Source: Cantharellus purpuraceus (lineage: Eukaryota > Basidiomycota > Agaricomycetes > Cantharellales > Hydnaceae). From it: 64,000 nucleotides of DNA. Positions 12,201 through 23,538 of this stretch are shown in pieces. The notes under the pieces are model-generated. The model saw only the letters and a program-made list of their open reading frames with translations, had not been told where the DNA came from and did not search any database. Position 1 is the first letter of the stretch. Each line of letters opens with the position of its first letter. The position numbers and the translations under genes were made by a program. The stretch spans positions 2,790,001 to 2,854,000 of the forward strand of contig JALBUN010000045.1 of the NCBI GenBank assembly GCA_025174535.1. The letters are read 5' to 3'.

Positions 12201-14702
12201 GGTTGAGAGACGAAGAGTGGGAAAGTGTCTACGATCAAACAGGAGACGCCGAATTTCCCGAGGGGACCTCATCCTCGGAAGAGGAAGAGGATATTGAGGA
12301 GCTAGAATTAGAGCAAGATCGGGACGATAATCTCAGCCCACAGTCCCATCCTTCACGGCCAAGTACACCTCCTCCCTCTGGACTTCCTCTGACGGCAACT
12401 CTTCTTTATCTCCACTTCCACCATGCTCATTTACTTCCCTTGGGTGTGCCTATGCGTCCATCATATGGTGAGCTTGTGTCAGACAACCATCCACCCCTAG
12501 TCCCAATATCTGTTCCCACACCTGTATCGCCTGCTGCCGCTCTTGGAAACGCGACTGAGCGTAACAAGACACTCGAGCTCCTTGCCCAGGCTATAGCCAG
12601 GGAAGCTGTAGAAAACCATGTCTGGGCACAGGCTTGGGGGGCATCATTGGACGGTCCATTGGTTGCACAGACCCGGAGAATATACCATAGGGTTTCTCCA
12701 ACGGATTTGAAATACATTGCACACCTAATGGAGGGTGTTCCTGGCTTAAGGGGACCATCGTCGCTATCGGACATACTGGAGAACTGTAAGTGACTTTCAA
12801 TGTTTGGTCCGACATGCACAGTATTGACAGTTTTTCTCTTCAACCTAGCCAATTCTACTACTTCATCCACCCCTCAATCTCCCTCCCACGGGGAGAAACT
12901 TCAATTGCTGCAGTTGCCAAAGATCTCCATAGGTCGGGCTGGCCTTGTCCATCAAATGCTTCCAACATCTATTCGATTCTGGGAAAAAGAAGGCCTTGGA
13001 CCTCGTAATGGGACTAAGGATGTTGTCGCGTTCGCATTATTCGAAGAGAGTGATGACAGACGTGCGCTAGTAGATGCTTGGATGCAACGCGTCGGGAGGG
13101 CATATAATGTATGTATTTGTTTATATCAGGTAGCAGATTTGACTGACAGGATTACAGGCTCGCGGTTTCGGTGCCCACACTGCTGGTAATGCAGGATCAT
13201 TTAAAGATGGTCTCGTTCCCGTCCAGTTCGACACAGTTCGAAAAACTCTTCGTAAGTTACGACGATCTCTTCGACCCCATTCTAACATGTGAAACATTTG
13301 ACATGCAGCCAATTTAATGTCGGTCTTGCCAGAGGAGCTGCAACACATTGTCATCTACATCATTGCGCCTCCTGCGGTTTTTTCCTCGCTGAAGTCCCCA
13401 GCTTTACGTGCTATTCTCACAAGCCAGAAGAGCATCTCAAAACTAGCCGGGCACCACGTCTTTGACCAGGATCGTGTTCTCATCCACTTGGTACCGGAGT
13501 ATTGTGTCGCAGACCCATATACATATCCCAATACTCGGCATGTCGGCTTGGAATCGCTCGTCAATTCAGTATATGATCGACTTCTGCGTGCTAGTCTTCG
13601 ACAAACTTCCCGACAATTTTGGAAACACAATCCCGTCTTTGAAAGCAAATTTCAGGTGCCGTCTTTCACCCTCGCCCGTAACACGGCTTCACAGTCACAT
13701 TTCGAGTGGGATGAACGCCCGTCTCTAAATGTGCTTGATCACCATACCTTTTTGCATGTCGGTTACCGCCTGTCGAAATGCAAACGGTGGCTCCTTGCAG
13801 CCTGCATTGATGAACGTGGAGAAGCCCACGATTTGGCGGTTTGGGGAGTTCCTCACCAGAATGATTCACATGCTATTGTCAATTGGATTGTGTCAAATGT
13901 CTGGACCTTCGCTAAGCAGTTTGCACAACGCGCGGACTCCGAGTGGAGGATAGTGGTCTCAAAGCTGGGAGAAATTGGGGAGAGTGAGGTCGAAGGTAAA
14001 CTATTTTTTCATTCTATCTCTGACTGTACATCTTTTAACGGGGCCTGTATGTCAGTGTGGATGTCTCACTTGGAGAGCATGGTGTCGACACATACTGGAG
14101 CTGCTGTACATGTCTGTTTGGTGTGTGCACAAAACGACATCCCATTCCCAATCTTGCATTCTCGCGAATCAGTCAACGAACCCAAGTTGAATGTCGTGTC
14201 TCACAGCCGTTCTGTGTTTTCCGATGTTTCATCAGTGACGTACAGCGCATTCTTACCCCAGCGGACCCCCATCATCTCGCCTAGCTTGCTTTGTCCTTGG
14301 GAATACCCTTCACTCGTCGCACCGAGTGCCCCAGGAGACGACGAAGCTGATGCATTGCCTATAACTGGACCCTCCGTAAACATCCTCCCTCTGTCGACAG
14401 CCGCGCTATTGCGCGCCCCAAATAATAATACTGAGTACACGAACGTCGAAGCCTTATACATTCACCTCCTTTGTGCATACAAGTCCCCCAAGTCAACGCT
14501 GCAGCAGACAATGCGTGAAGTGCATGCGGACATCACGCGGAACTGGTACGACCTCGCAGTGCTCACACGAGATAGATGGCATTTTTCGCAGCAGGGGGAG
14601 TTGCCGTTTCATTTGGCTGCTCTGGAGTCGATGTCGAACGCGTTGGATCCAAGTATATTGAATCCGGACGCCAAGGACATGGACTATCTTCTTGGAAGCT
14701 GA
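9278..14702 (+). CDS. MED13: Mediator complex subunit 13 (CDK8 kinase module)
   Basis: Seven exons (9278-9659, 9706-10099, 10162-12785, 12849-13108, 13158-13251, 13309-13995, 14056-14702) join in frame to 1695 residues, within the large size range of the family. The N-terminal Med13_N region includes LYPCSSECAK and FIDAVRDRLIDDIC. A long Ser/Pro-rich disordered centre contains a Met/Asp/Gly tract at about residues 675-715 and acidic runs. The C-terminal MID/PIWI-like part has IRFWEKEGLGPRNGTKDVV, PEELQHIVIYIIAPP and KCKRWLLAACIDERGE, as expected for Med13_C. MED13 links the CDK8 kinase module to core Mediator in the nucleus and represses RNA polymerase II recruitment. The start ATG 9278 puts the first conserved block about 35 residues in, as in relatives, although the frame is open upstream to 9194. 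MED10 lies at 50 kb in the same window. Confidence 0.9.
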
Positions 14703-14946
14703 GGTTATCTATGGTTGTTAGTTACATTTCATTTGGTGCATTGCTAGATTTGTCAAGGTGGGGAGGTATGTAAACGTACTATTGCAACGTAACTTATTTC
14801 ACATGTTGTTCTGCATGCATATGGCCAATATCAGTATCAAACTTTTTTGGAACGGCATTTTAGCGCGTGTCAACCAATGGGTGTGCACTAGCAGACGAGC
14901 GAACCAGCGGAGCCGGCATGCCGGTTACGTAACGCGCCGTCTGCTT

Positions 14947-14954
14947 TCACGTGA
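14947..14954. promoter_or_regulatory. TCACGTGA palindrome upstream of the acyl-CoA dehydrogenase gene
   Basis: A perfect 8-bp palindrome with a CACGTG E-box core ends 16 bp before the ATG at 14971. The same core sits between the start codons of the Rab escort protein and MED10 genes. Binding by a Cbf1/bHLH-type factor is inference. Confidence 0.4.
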
Positions 14955-14970
14955 TGCTACGCTCATACCA

Positions 14971-16659
14971 ATGACTACTATGATCCGCACTGCTGTTAGA
15001 CTAGCACTTCCGTCTTTCAGAAGAGTCCATGCGGTTCCACCAGTTAGGTTAGTGAGTCTCCCTGCAGATGCAGCTCTCTGAATTTGTTTATTTTTCATTC
15101 TAGGGCCTTCTCTTCTACCCATGTGGCTGCTTCGCAGCTGACTTCACTCGATACGTTCACAGAAGAAGAGGAAATGCTTAGGGAAGCAGGTAGGCTTTCT
15201 CGTTACTTATGAGCAGCTTTGCGTTAAAAACGCTACAAGTGAGGCGCTTTGCAGTGGACGTAGTAGGTCCCAAAGTTCGTGATATGGACGAGAAGGAAGC
15301 TATGGCGCCTGAGATTATAAAGGGGTTATTTGACCAGGGGGTACGTCTGATGCTCTTGTTTTGGAATAAAATTAATTGGTTTCGGGTAGCTCATGGGTAT
15401 CGAGACAAGTGCTGACTTGGGAGGCGCTGAGTCCTCCTTCACAGCTGCTATCATAGTGATTGAGGAACTTGCCAAAGTCGACCCTTCCGTTTCTGTCTTA
15501 TGCGATGTTCATAACACTTTAGTGAATACTATCTTCCGGAAATATGGCTCCCTGGAACAGCAGCAAAAATATCTACCACAACTCTCCCAATTCAAGGTAT
15601 CTCTCTCAAACCATCTGACAGTAGTGGTTAGTTCCTCACGCTGTGTGCAGTTAGGGTCCTTCTGTCTGTCAGAGACATCCTCTGGTTCAGATGCCTTTGC
15701 GTTAAAGACACGTGCGGAGAGAAAGGGAGATCATTGGGTGCTGAATGGCTCAAAGATGTGGATTACGAACTCGTTTGAGGCAGAAATATTCCTCGTGTTT
15801 GCCACTGTACGCATATTCCACCCGAATGGTGAATCCGGCTTACATTTTTTTTTCTTAGGTTGACCCTTCAAAGGGATATAAAGGCATTACATGCTTTATT
15901 GTAGAAAGAGACATGGGCATCACGATCGCAAAGAAAGAACAAAAGCTCGGAATTCGAGCTTCCTCAACGTGTTCCCTTGCGTTTGATGATGTCAAGGTAC
16001 CGGCCGAGAACATCATTGGCGGCGAGGGTCAGGGATACAAGGTGCCCTTTCTTTTTTGACTTCTGACCTCTGCTAACTGCATCTATCGCCCAATTAGCTT
16101 GCTATTGAAATTTTAAATGAGGGGCGCATAGGCATCGCGGGGCAGATGATTGGTCTTGCACAGGGTGCATTTGACAAAGCGGTGCCCTATACGTTCCAGC
16201 GCAAACAATTTGGCAAACCGGTAGGTGAGTTTCAGGGGATGCAATTCCAACAGGCCGACGCAGCTGTTCAAATCGAGGCTGCGCGGCTACTCACATATAA
16301 TGCCGCTCGACGGTGCGCCCCCAGAATTCGACCCTGTTTCGTGGTATTCATGAAAGTTCTATGTAGGAAAGAGGAAGGGAAGAGTTTTACTAAAGAAGCT
16401 GCGATGGCTAAATACTATTCTTCTCTCATCGCTCAGAAGGTTTCAGGTGCTGCGATCGAGTGGGCAGGTGGAATTGGGTTCACACGAGAAACTGGAATTG
16501 AGAAGTACTGGCGTGATTCCAAGATCGTGAGTCCTGAATTTGCACTGACAGGCATTTTTTTTTTTGCTAATCTTGGGTTGCAAGGGGGCAATTTACGAAG
16601 GCACATCGAATATTCAGTTGCAAACGATCGCAAAGTTTATCCAGAGGGACAATTCATGA
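14971..16659 (+). CDS. ACADSB: Short/branched-chain acyl-CoA dehydrogenase, mitochondrial
   Basis: A multi-exon gene encoding about 410 residues. The basic N-terminus ([18 protein letters not shown]) looks like a mitochondrial presequence. The fold is complete. The FAD/substrate region reads [33 protein letters not shown] and [15 protein letters not shown]. The second signature region is [20 protein letters not shown]. The catalytic Glu is in [19 protein letters not shown], near the C-terminus, and the protein ends QRDNS. It should oxidise 2-methyl-branched acyl-CoAs in Ile/Val catabolism, passing electrons to ETF in the mitochondrial matrix. Seven or more introns of 50-60 bp interrupt it. 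One near 16312-16366 splits the Arg codon before [13 protein letters not shown] second possible ATG lies at 14980. It could alternatively be another short-chain member of the family. Confidence 0.9.
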
Positions 16660-17599
16660 AGCTGAGCGATTTGCATACTCGATGTATGGTTTGAATTGCA
16701 GTATTGTTATCGGAAATGTAGCTTGAAATCACTATTGAAGACTCCTTTTGCGTTGATGATGGAAGTCGTCCCCCCTTGCGTGGATGACACAAGTAATCTT
16801 CTCAATCGAATACGCTTTCCCTATCAAGAGAATTTGAGAACACGACTCATTGGTGCCAGTTCTATTACGACTAGACTCAGGTGATAATTTTCATAATGAC
16901 TGCTATTTTAATTATGGGACTTGCCTCGGTGTTGAAGTCATGGAGCAAGTACACATGTATATTGCACCATTATATGAATCCGGGCCGGTCATACAAGTGT
17001 ACAAGTGGAACAGTAGAGTGTTTTTGAAACCCATAAACATTAGCAAACAGCATTGAAATTATTAGGTACTGAAAATATTCAGTTTTGCTAGTATTACTGA
17101 CTTTGAAACGTTGTAGCGAGAGGCCTATAAATGGTTTTCAAGCCTGGATGTTTCAAATCCTTCCTTTGAAGTGAGGGGAGTATTATACACAGACGCTGAG
17201 TATGTCATGGTGCCACGATGGTGGTGGGCATTGAATGTACTTGTGGAGTGCCCTGTTGACACTGTGGCTCATATGAGCGAAACAACATACGCCATAACTG
17301 GTTTGATATTTCGGCAACCTCTGAACGGGGAAGTGCGACATCAACTTAAGCGTCCACGCTAGCATAGCCAGATGGAGTTAAGATGACGCCATGGCTTGCA
17401 GATGCAAAATCTCCTCGGAAGAGGTCCGAAGTGAAGGTTCATCAGAAGTGATGAAAGTCTCTGTTGGAGTCGCGAGAAACGCCACATGTCCAATGGCTCT
17501 TCCATGTCATACATATCTCATGTGATACCATAATTGAAAATTAGATGAAAGGTTTCCGTCGATATATTTTGCGACAAGTATAAGATCAGTTTTACAATA
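16660..17599. other. Intergenic, about 0.9 kb, no gene seen
   Basis: Only short unrecognisable frames (68 codons or less). AT-rich. It leads into the terminal repeat of the MITE-like element. Confidence 0.4.
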
Positions 17600-18003
17600 G
17601 GGCGTATATGGAACCAGCTTAAGCTGAGTTTCGCTAGCCTAGCTAGGATAGCCGTAGTAAAAGCTACAGTGGAGCGTTCGCAAGGCTCCGGTGAAGCTCC
17701 ACAGTTGATCCGCACATGCCGCTTTGAAGCTCCGTTCAAAAAGAATGTCAAGCCTCACTCCCACGCCGATGTGAGGCTGCTGAGGGTGCTCAGGCACAGA
17801 GCAGAAACTGAAACCCAGGGAGGTGGGTTTAGGAGGGCTTCACAAACACTGGGCCATGGTTGTCCATCGCAAGCCATGCCGTTCAGCTTGCATTCGGCGG
17901 TCTAACAAGCTGCTTGGACCATTGCTCACTTTGGATTAACGTCGGATTAAGTTCAGACTATCAAAAAACTGGGTTTTCAGCTTAAGCTGGTCCATATACG
18001 TCC
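17600..18003. mobile_element. MITE-like non-autonomous element with about 28-bp terminal inverted repeats
   Basis: The left end (17600-17626) reads GGGCGTATATGGAACCAGCT and continues TAAGCTGA. The right end (17977-18003), read on the minus strand, is GGACGTATATGGACCAGCTT followed by AAGCTGA. The two differ by one substitution and one indel over about 28 bp. TA flanks both ends (17598-17599 and 18004-18005), consistent with a TA target duplication as made by Tc1/mariner-type transposases. The 404-bp interior has no long reading frame. I see no second copy in this window. Confidence 0.6.
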
Positions 18004-18258
18004 TAATAAGTAACCTATGAGTTGAACGTGCTTCAACAACATGCCGAGCAGACTCTAAACGTCGAAAATCTGATCGCGTGAACCTAAAATTAACACCATC
18101 AATCATCAGTCTGAAATTGAAGCGCCGCGGGCACCGTCGCAGCAAAAGTCCGCCTTTGATGGAGAGATGGTCTCAGTCGCTCATGATCAAATACACAACC
18201 TTCTCCAAAGGCGCTTCATTTCTAGATATTACACGGCTGTGACACAAAGGGCTATATT

Positions 18259-18660
18259 ATGTTTCGCGTCGTAATCGATTTAAGATGCACGGCCGCGCGG
18301 TGCACGTCAAAATCTGTTGATCATCTATACCACCATATACATGTACAGTGCCAGGCCCGCCAACTCGGGTTCTATTCAAAAGGTTACGTTCTTCATTTAG
18401 ATTATTCCGCGATTCTGGCTCTAAACTCTTGGATCACACTCCAAGTACGAGTGCAAGAAGACAAAATTGTTGAGGTAGAGAGAAATGCTTCATGTGCCTC
18501 CAGGAGCGAATGTTATGTGATTGATACACGTGGTTATGTTATATCTCTAGGTTTTTTAGATACTCATGGCCACTGTAAACCTTTCGATGTAGCCGCTTTT
18601 GTGCCGTATGACAGTGTAGAGAGCAGGATAGGACGAGGCATTGTAAAGCAACAGCCATAG
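18259..18660 (+). pseudogene. Amidohydrolase-like N-terminal relic
   Basis: A 133-codon frame whose middle reads like the N-terminal metal-binding region of amidohydrolases. A beta-rich lead (VRVQEDKIVEVERN) runs into YVIDTRGYVISLGFLDTHGH. Functional relatives have a G-x-V-x-PGF-x-D-x-H-x-H pattern; here Pro is replaced by Leu, and the rest of the catalytic barrel is missing downstream. The first 70 residues are not recognisable. It may be a decayed gene or a fragment moved by rearrangement. The gene-poor, MITE-bearing surroundings fit decay. The match is short, so confidence is low. Confidence 0.35.
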
Positions 18661-19560
18661 GTGACTAGTCTCGCCTGGAGTATATATGTGCTCTTTGAAT
18701 CTTTGTCGACCGTTGACCCCAGAAGACTTGTGTTGGAGTCAGCTAGTTGGAGCCAGTTTCATCTAGCATCATCCCAATTCTCGATCAATCGCCTCCACCG
18801 TCAAGGTATGAGAGTTTAGATACCTCACCCGTAGCACTTAGGATGCTTTATTATTACAATGCAGAAACGAGGTCGTTCTCGTTAGATCTGTCGAGTGTGC
18901 ATAAAGGCAAATAGCACATATTGAATGTTGATTCTCGTCCATCCACCGATTCATCAGTTTCGTTGTTCGGATCCTTTCAGGCAACTGGGCTGTCTTTCAG
19001 CATTATTGTCAAAACATGCAAGGTGCTGAGATTATCAGCGAAGATTCTATGCATGTCATCAAAGGCAGCAAAGTAACAACTGGATCCGACTTCTGGACAC
19101 TTCCTACACATACCCAGATCTCAAGTGCACGTCTGACGATAGCAAGGGAAGGGTGTGACACGCTAGTAGTACGCACTGCAAGTTAACTTCCCACAGTCAT
19201 TCCATAATGTCCCGCCAAGAACCTGACGTCGATATCAACTCAGCTCAACATCAGCCCATCTATTGACTTCGATTCATGACATTTACGACGGGAAAATTTC
19301 GTAACCAACCTCGGGCAATACAGGTCAAGACAAGATGTCACTATCATTGGAACATTTGAGTAAGGCAACGGATTCCGTGGCTTGAGCTTGAAGGCGCGGG
19401 CGACTCGACTCACCGCGAGGGTCATATGAACTGTTTCCAGACTCCAATCGCTTGACAACATCATTAAAGATCTAGCTATGACGATGGACGTTGCACAGCC
19501 TGAGCAGGGAATGGGGGTCTGTCTATTTCTACAACAGATATATACGTGTCATGAAATATT
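18661..19560. other. Intergenic, about 0.9 kb, no gene seen
   Basis: Frames are 75 codons or less and unrecognised. It could hold the decayed remainder of the amidohydrolase relic, but no further motif is readable. Confidence 0.35.
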
Positions 19561-20969
19561 TTATGCTACACTGGGAAGAAGCTGGGATCGATTGTGAATG
19601 AATACCAGAATAGCCTCATAAACTGCCCAGCCGATAGCCGAGCTCAACACCTTGCGAGATAGTCTGAGTGAAACACCATCAAAGAAACCCATGAGGCCAC
19701 GGTCCTAGGACGACATGGAACATTAGTGGGAAACTATTGACAACTTTGTTGAAACGCACGATCCAGATGGTTCGGATGGTACTTCGTAGTGTGTGATACC
19801 GATCTTCGTTTCGCACTTGCAGTTTAGTCTACATACAGATAGGTGGCATTGAATGGAAGCCTGAATAGAATAGATACCTCACTTTAAGGACGTCAAAGGG
19901 GTGCGTGGCTAGTGTTGCAGCTGTGCCCGCTCCGGCTCCTGCGAACGCGTTGACTAGCGCAGTCGAGGGATATGACACTGGTTGCACAAGGGCAGCTATT
20001 CAGAAACATTGTTAAATATCGAAGATCAGCCTTAGCACACTAAGCGAACCGCTTTCCCGTTTAAGCAGCTCATACGAGACAAGAAAAAACCCTGCGTATG
20101 GCGCATCGCGCATGGCGGAGGCAGCGGCGCCACGGAATAAGTGGGATGGACCGGAATGCGCAAGTGACCAGAAGGCCTGCCACAAACTCCTGTAGGAATA
20201 CAGATCGCTCTCCAGGGGAAAACTATCTCAACAAGAGAGGAAGAAATACGAAAAAAAATACATACTTCATAACGTGCTTTCAGCACAGCTAACGGATTTA
20301 GCATTGTGCCCACAGCACTTCGTGTCTGACCGGGCCATATTGAATAGTTTGAATGAAAGGAAAAGAAATAAGACTCACGACGGCTCCAACGAGGAGGTTA
20401 CCCTGGGCGGTTAAGGTCGGGAGGATAGACGTAGAAGCTGCCGAGGGTGATGATGACTTTGAAAAGTACGTTGTTTTGGCCAAGGCTGCTCTGGCTTGGT
20501 GGAGTGTTGACATGTACAAGGCCACCCCAGGTACATTTCTATGGAGCTGTGAGTGTTGCTATTGCAATAGACAGAGACTTGAATACCTTATGAGGGTGGG
20601 TAATGTGCCATGCCAGAGGCCGAGGATACCGTCTCTAGTGATCACGTTACGGGTGATTGCAACGATGCCCGAACTAAACAGTAAGGTAAATATGCCTGCG
20701 GAAGATATTTGAGACCACTTACCGGTGACCGTCTCCTTGCTGCAGCCTTGTCTTCAACAGATCGACTGCAGTAGATGATGAGAAACAAACGCCTGATCAA
20801 GGACACTATACGACAGAAGTACGCACATGGCTGCAGACATATCACAGAAGTGAAGCCAGATAGCGCGCCTGAGGCGTTGGGCCGGGAGAGAAGATGTCAG
20901 CACTGAATCTGTTCTTCTCACTAAAGAGTTGAGCCCAGTACCTGATGCCAAATGTTGACCGTAGCTCAT
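19561..20969 (-). CDS. HEM25: Mitochondrial glycine transporter (SLC25A38/HEM25 family)
   Basis: Read on the minus strand, about nine small exons join to a mitochondrial carrier of roughly 300 residues. The N-terminus is MSYGQHLASGALSGFTSV, with exon 1 only 28 nt (20942-20969). The three carrier signatures are all present: QPFDLLKTRLQQGDGHR, NPLAVLKARYE and HPFDVLKTKLQVRNEDRYHT. Typical HEM25 segments are GILGLWHGTLPTLIRNVPGV, LFRGAAASAMRDAPYAGFF and GFFDGVSLRLSRKVLSSAIG. The protein ends NRSQLLPSVA. HEM25 imports glycine across the inner mitochondrial membrane for 5-aminolevulinate, so it supplies haem synthesis. All introns are GT-AG and short. The poorly conserved loop SKSSSPSAASTSILP is a lineage-specific insert between repeats one and two. 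Confidence 0.88.
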
Positions 20970-21510
20970 TCGACAGGGCCTTTACTTTTACACACCCTTC
21001 TTGCTCGTTGGACAGTTGTTGGGCAGTGGCACTCAGCTGGATGACATAATCAATCCTGCAGCAGGATTCAGAATCATGCACAGTAATCTGTTTGTTCTAC
21101 ACTAGTAACCTTTCATAATCGAGATAAGACAGTCATAAAGAGGCTACGATGAATGCGAGCTGATTACAAACGTGTTGAACGAACAAGTTCGACTGAAAAG
21201 AAAAGGGGCAAGGTACACGCATAACTAAACCCAAGACAAACTAATAACTGAATCGGTGCCGCAATGTATGACTGCGACAAACCTCAGCCTCTCGACCGAA
21301 TGGCGGATGGGGGCACGATCAACAAACAGACGTCAATGGCCCCGCTTAATGACGACAGCTACTCAACGAGTCCAGGCTCCGCATGCGAACACCAAATCAC
21401 ACAAAACAAGAAATGATTAAGAACCGAGTATATTGGAGCATTAGTAGTTCGACCTCCCCCACTTAATCAAGCTTTCAACATAGCCAGACACCAACTCTGT
21501 AACAGCACGG
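20970..21510. other. Intergenic, about 0.5 kb, no gene seen
   Basis: Lies between the HEM25 start and the hydrophobin stop. It should hold the HEM25 promoter and the hydrophobin 3' UTR. No further feature is visible. Confidence 0.4.
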
Positions 21511-21939
21511 TTACAATTGAAGGTTAAGGCATTGGACGTTGATGAGTCCGTTAGCCTTGTTGCCTGTGCAGCAGACGGGCTTCTGCGTGCTATTATAGAA
21601 AATTAACAAACGGGAAAAACCACAAAACAAAGCGGAGCCATACCACTGGTCACCAGCAATGGGGACGCAGTTCACGCCGACCATAGCATCAGCAGCGTCA
21701 ACAGCAACACCGAGGAGGGCGTAGATGGGGGTGATAGAGGAATCCCCAGACTGAGCCACAGTATTGCAGCACTGGGCGGAGCCATACGTGTTGCATTGCG
21801 ACACCGTGGTACTTCACCCCAAGTCAGAACCGGCAACATGGGAAAAACAGCGAGAGACATACGATTCACCACCAGGGGTGGGCAAAGCGGTCACAAGGAC
21901 AGCAAGGGCAGAGAAAGCAACAATGATCTTGGAGAACAT
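21511..21939 (-). CDS. Class I hydrophobin
   Basis: Three exons encode 107 residues. A signal peptide (MFSKIIVAFSALAVLVTALP) is followed by the eight-Cys hydrophobin pattern at about residues 32, 40, 41, 74, 82, 88, 89 and 102: CNTYGSAQCC, VGVNC, DQC, KPVCC and NVQC. Spacing is C-x7-CC-x32-C-x7-C-x5-CC-x12-C, the class I layout. The C4-C5 loop (VPIAGDQ) is short for the class. Hydrophobins are secreted and self-assemble into amphipathic films on aerial hyphae and fruiting bodies. Introns follow the signal region and split the C5 codon. A TATA box lies about 110 bp upstream of the ATG, in line with strong regulated expression. It stands alone, with no second hydrophobin in the window. Confidence 0.93.
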
Positions 21940-22048
21940 TTTTGGATAGAGAGCGTTTGGTGGGTAGTAAAGAATGTAAGGAGTGTATGAGTTGAGGAAG
22001 CTTTCGACTGTTGACGAAACTGATGGAACAGAGGTTTGAAGGAGCTGG

Positions 22049-22055
22049 TTTTATA
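22049..22055 (-). promoter_or_regulatory. TATA box of the hydrophobin gene
   Basis: The minus strand reads CCTATAAAACC, with TATAAAA 110-116 bp upstream of the hydrophobin ATG. A start site about 30 bp downstream would leave a leader of about 80 nt. Most housekeeping genes here lack such a box. Confidence 0.6.
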
Positions 22056-22684
22056 GGCTTCGAGGGCCCGTGCGCAAGCCCTGGCACGGGCGGCGACTGT
22101 TCGTCCAGAACGTGACTGTTAAACAGGGTCAATAGAAGGCGTTTCAGCAATATAATCGGCAAAGTTCGCCAGAAGTGAAAAATGTGCGCCCACGCCAGGA
22201 AGCTCTTGTTGACCGAACTGCGCATCAAGAAAGACTGCCCGAAGCTAGAACCAAATGGCACGGCGTGAGCCCGCTCATAATTGAATTATAATCGAAGTGA
22301 GTCTGGAGTCTACCAGTCTGACAAACTTGACCGTGCCAGGCATTTATAGATACAGCGCCAGTTAAAATTCAATGTAATGAACGCAACGAAGCGGAATTGA
22401 TGGTCTTCAACCGAGTTTGGAGTGCTTGTGCAAACAACATAATTCAATTCAAAATAATTCTATCAGACGCTCGCGTATAATTATTTTGGTAGCCAGTACG
22501 TAACGCCGCTCCGGGTCTCACAGTCCCTTTGAGTGTCCGATCAAAATGGGAGCTCACAAATCGTTCTGAAACAAAAATATTTCAGGGGCGCGGACGCTCG
22601 TTAAGGCGGGTCCAAGGCGTGAAGGTAAAACGAAAGAAGAAGGTAATAAATATGATTGTGCACCGCCGCGGAAACGTGATGAAT

Positions 22685-23487
22685 TCATACGGAAACGTTT
22701 TTCATTGCGATGGAGCTAACCACAAGCTGATCGATCAATGCTCGTAACGTTCGCTCCTCCCGCAGTGAACAGATGTGGGTGGCTTGGACGGCAGGATCGG
22801 CGTTGAGCCTGTAATACTGTGAAAGTCACCCCATGCATTAGTGAATATTCCCCCGGTCAAAAAAAAAAAAGAGCAGCAGTGACCTTGCGGACGAGTGCCC
22901 AATCAGTGACTTGCTCTAATGTCGAGAGCGGACGGAGATCGCCTTTCACAACTAGACCGACGCTATTCTTGAGATCATCGGCTGTGAATGAGGTCGGGGA
23001 TACACGAATCACAAGAAGGGTTTGGGCCGTGTCGGACACCCCGAAACGTCTAATCGCTTCCGAAATCTGTGTATATAGCCATATATGGGTGGGTGTCTGG
23101 GACAGTCACGGCGGCCAGACCTACGTTATGACCTGGGCTGAGGGCCCACAGTATTTCAGAGTGGATGGTTTTCGTGCGCAATGAGCCCTGGATGTGGGCC
23201 AGAATAGCCTGATAAACCGCTGTCTGCACATGCAGCCGACTTGTAATCTGTCTGGCGGTCAGCCTGGTGGCACAAACGAAGAATGGGGATAGGCAGGGAC
23301 CAACAAGTTTCGCATCTACAAAGGCATAATTTACTGCTTCCCGTTCTCGCTCCCCATCCTCTCCAGGAAGCCTTGCAGCTGTCACCAGTCGGTTCCTAAG
23401 TTCTGCCGCATTTGAGACGTTGCAGTACAAAGCCAGGTGCACCTTCGACACTTCAAAGGGAAAGTGTGGATATGTATAGGTCTCCAT
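22685..23487 (-). CDS. CGI121: EKC/KEOPS complex subunit CGI121 (TPRKB family)
   Basis: Four exons on the minus strand. Exon 1 starts METYTYPHFPFEVSKVHLAL and runs through NVSNAAELRNRLV to NYAFVDAKL. Exon 2 is ITSRLHVQTAVYQAIL with GSLRTKTIHSEILWALSPGH. Exon 3 is ISEAIRRFGVSDTAQTLLVI with LKNSVGLVVKGDL, ending at ALVRK. Exon 4, after an intron carrying a long poly-T tract, adds YYRLNADPAV and ends VVSSIAMKNVSV. These are the conserved CGI121 blocks. CGI121 binds the Bud32 kinase and tRNA within KEOPS, which makes the t6A37 tRNA modification and affects telomeres. The start was set at the ATG preceding ETYTYPH. The start codon of the membrane PDI gene lies only 51 bp away in the opposite direction. 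Confidence 0.85.
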
Positions 23488-23538
23488 AAGCACTCGGGTT
23501 TTACCGTTACACCGCCCACGCCTATTTCTTTGTAAAGA

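Noticed and set aside
22857..22871. Poly-A run as a processed retrocopy tail.
   Set aside because: It is the poly-T tract of the last CGI121 intron on the opposite strand.
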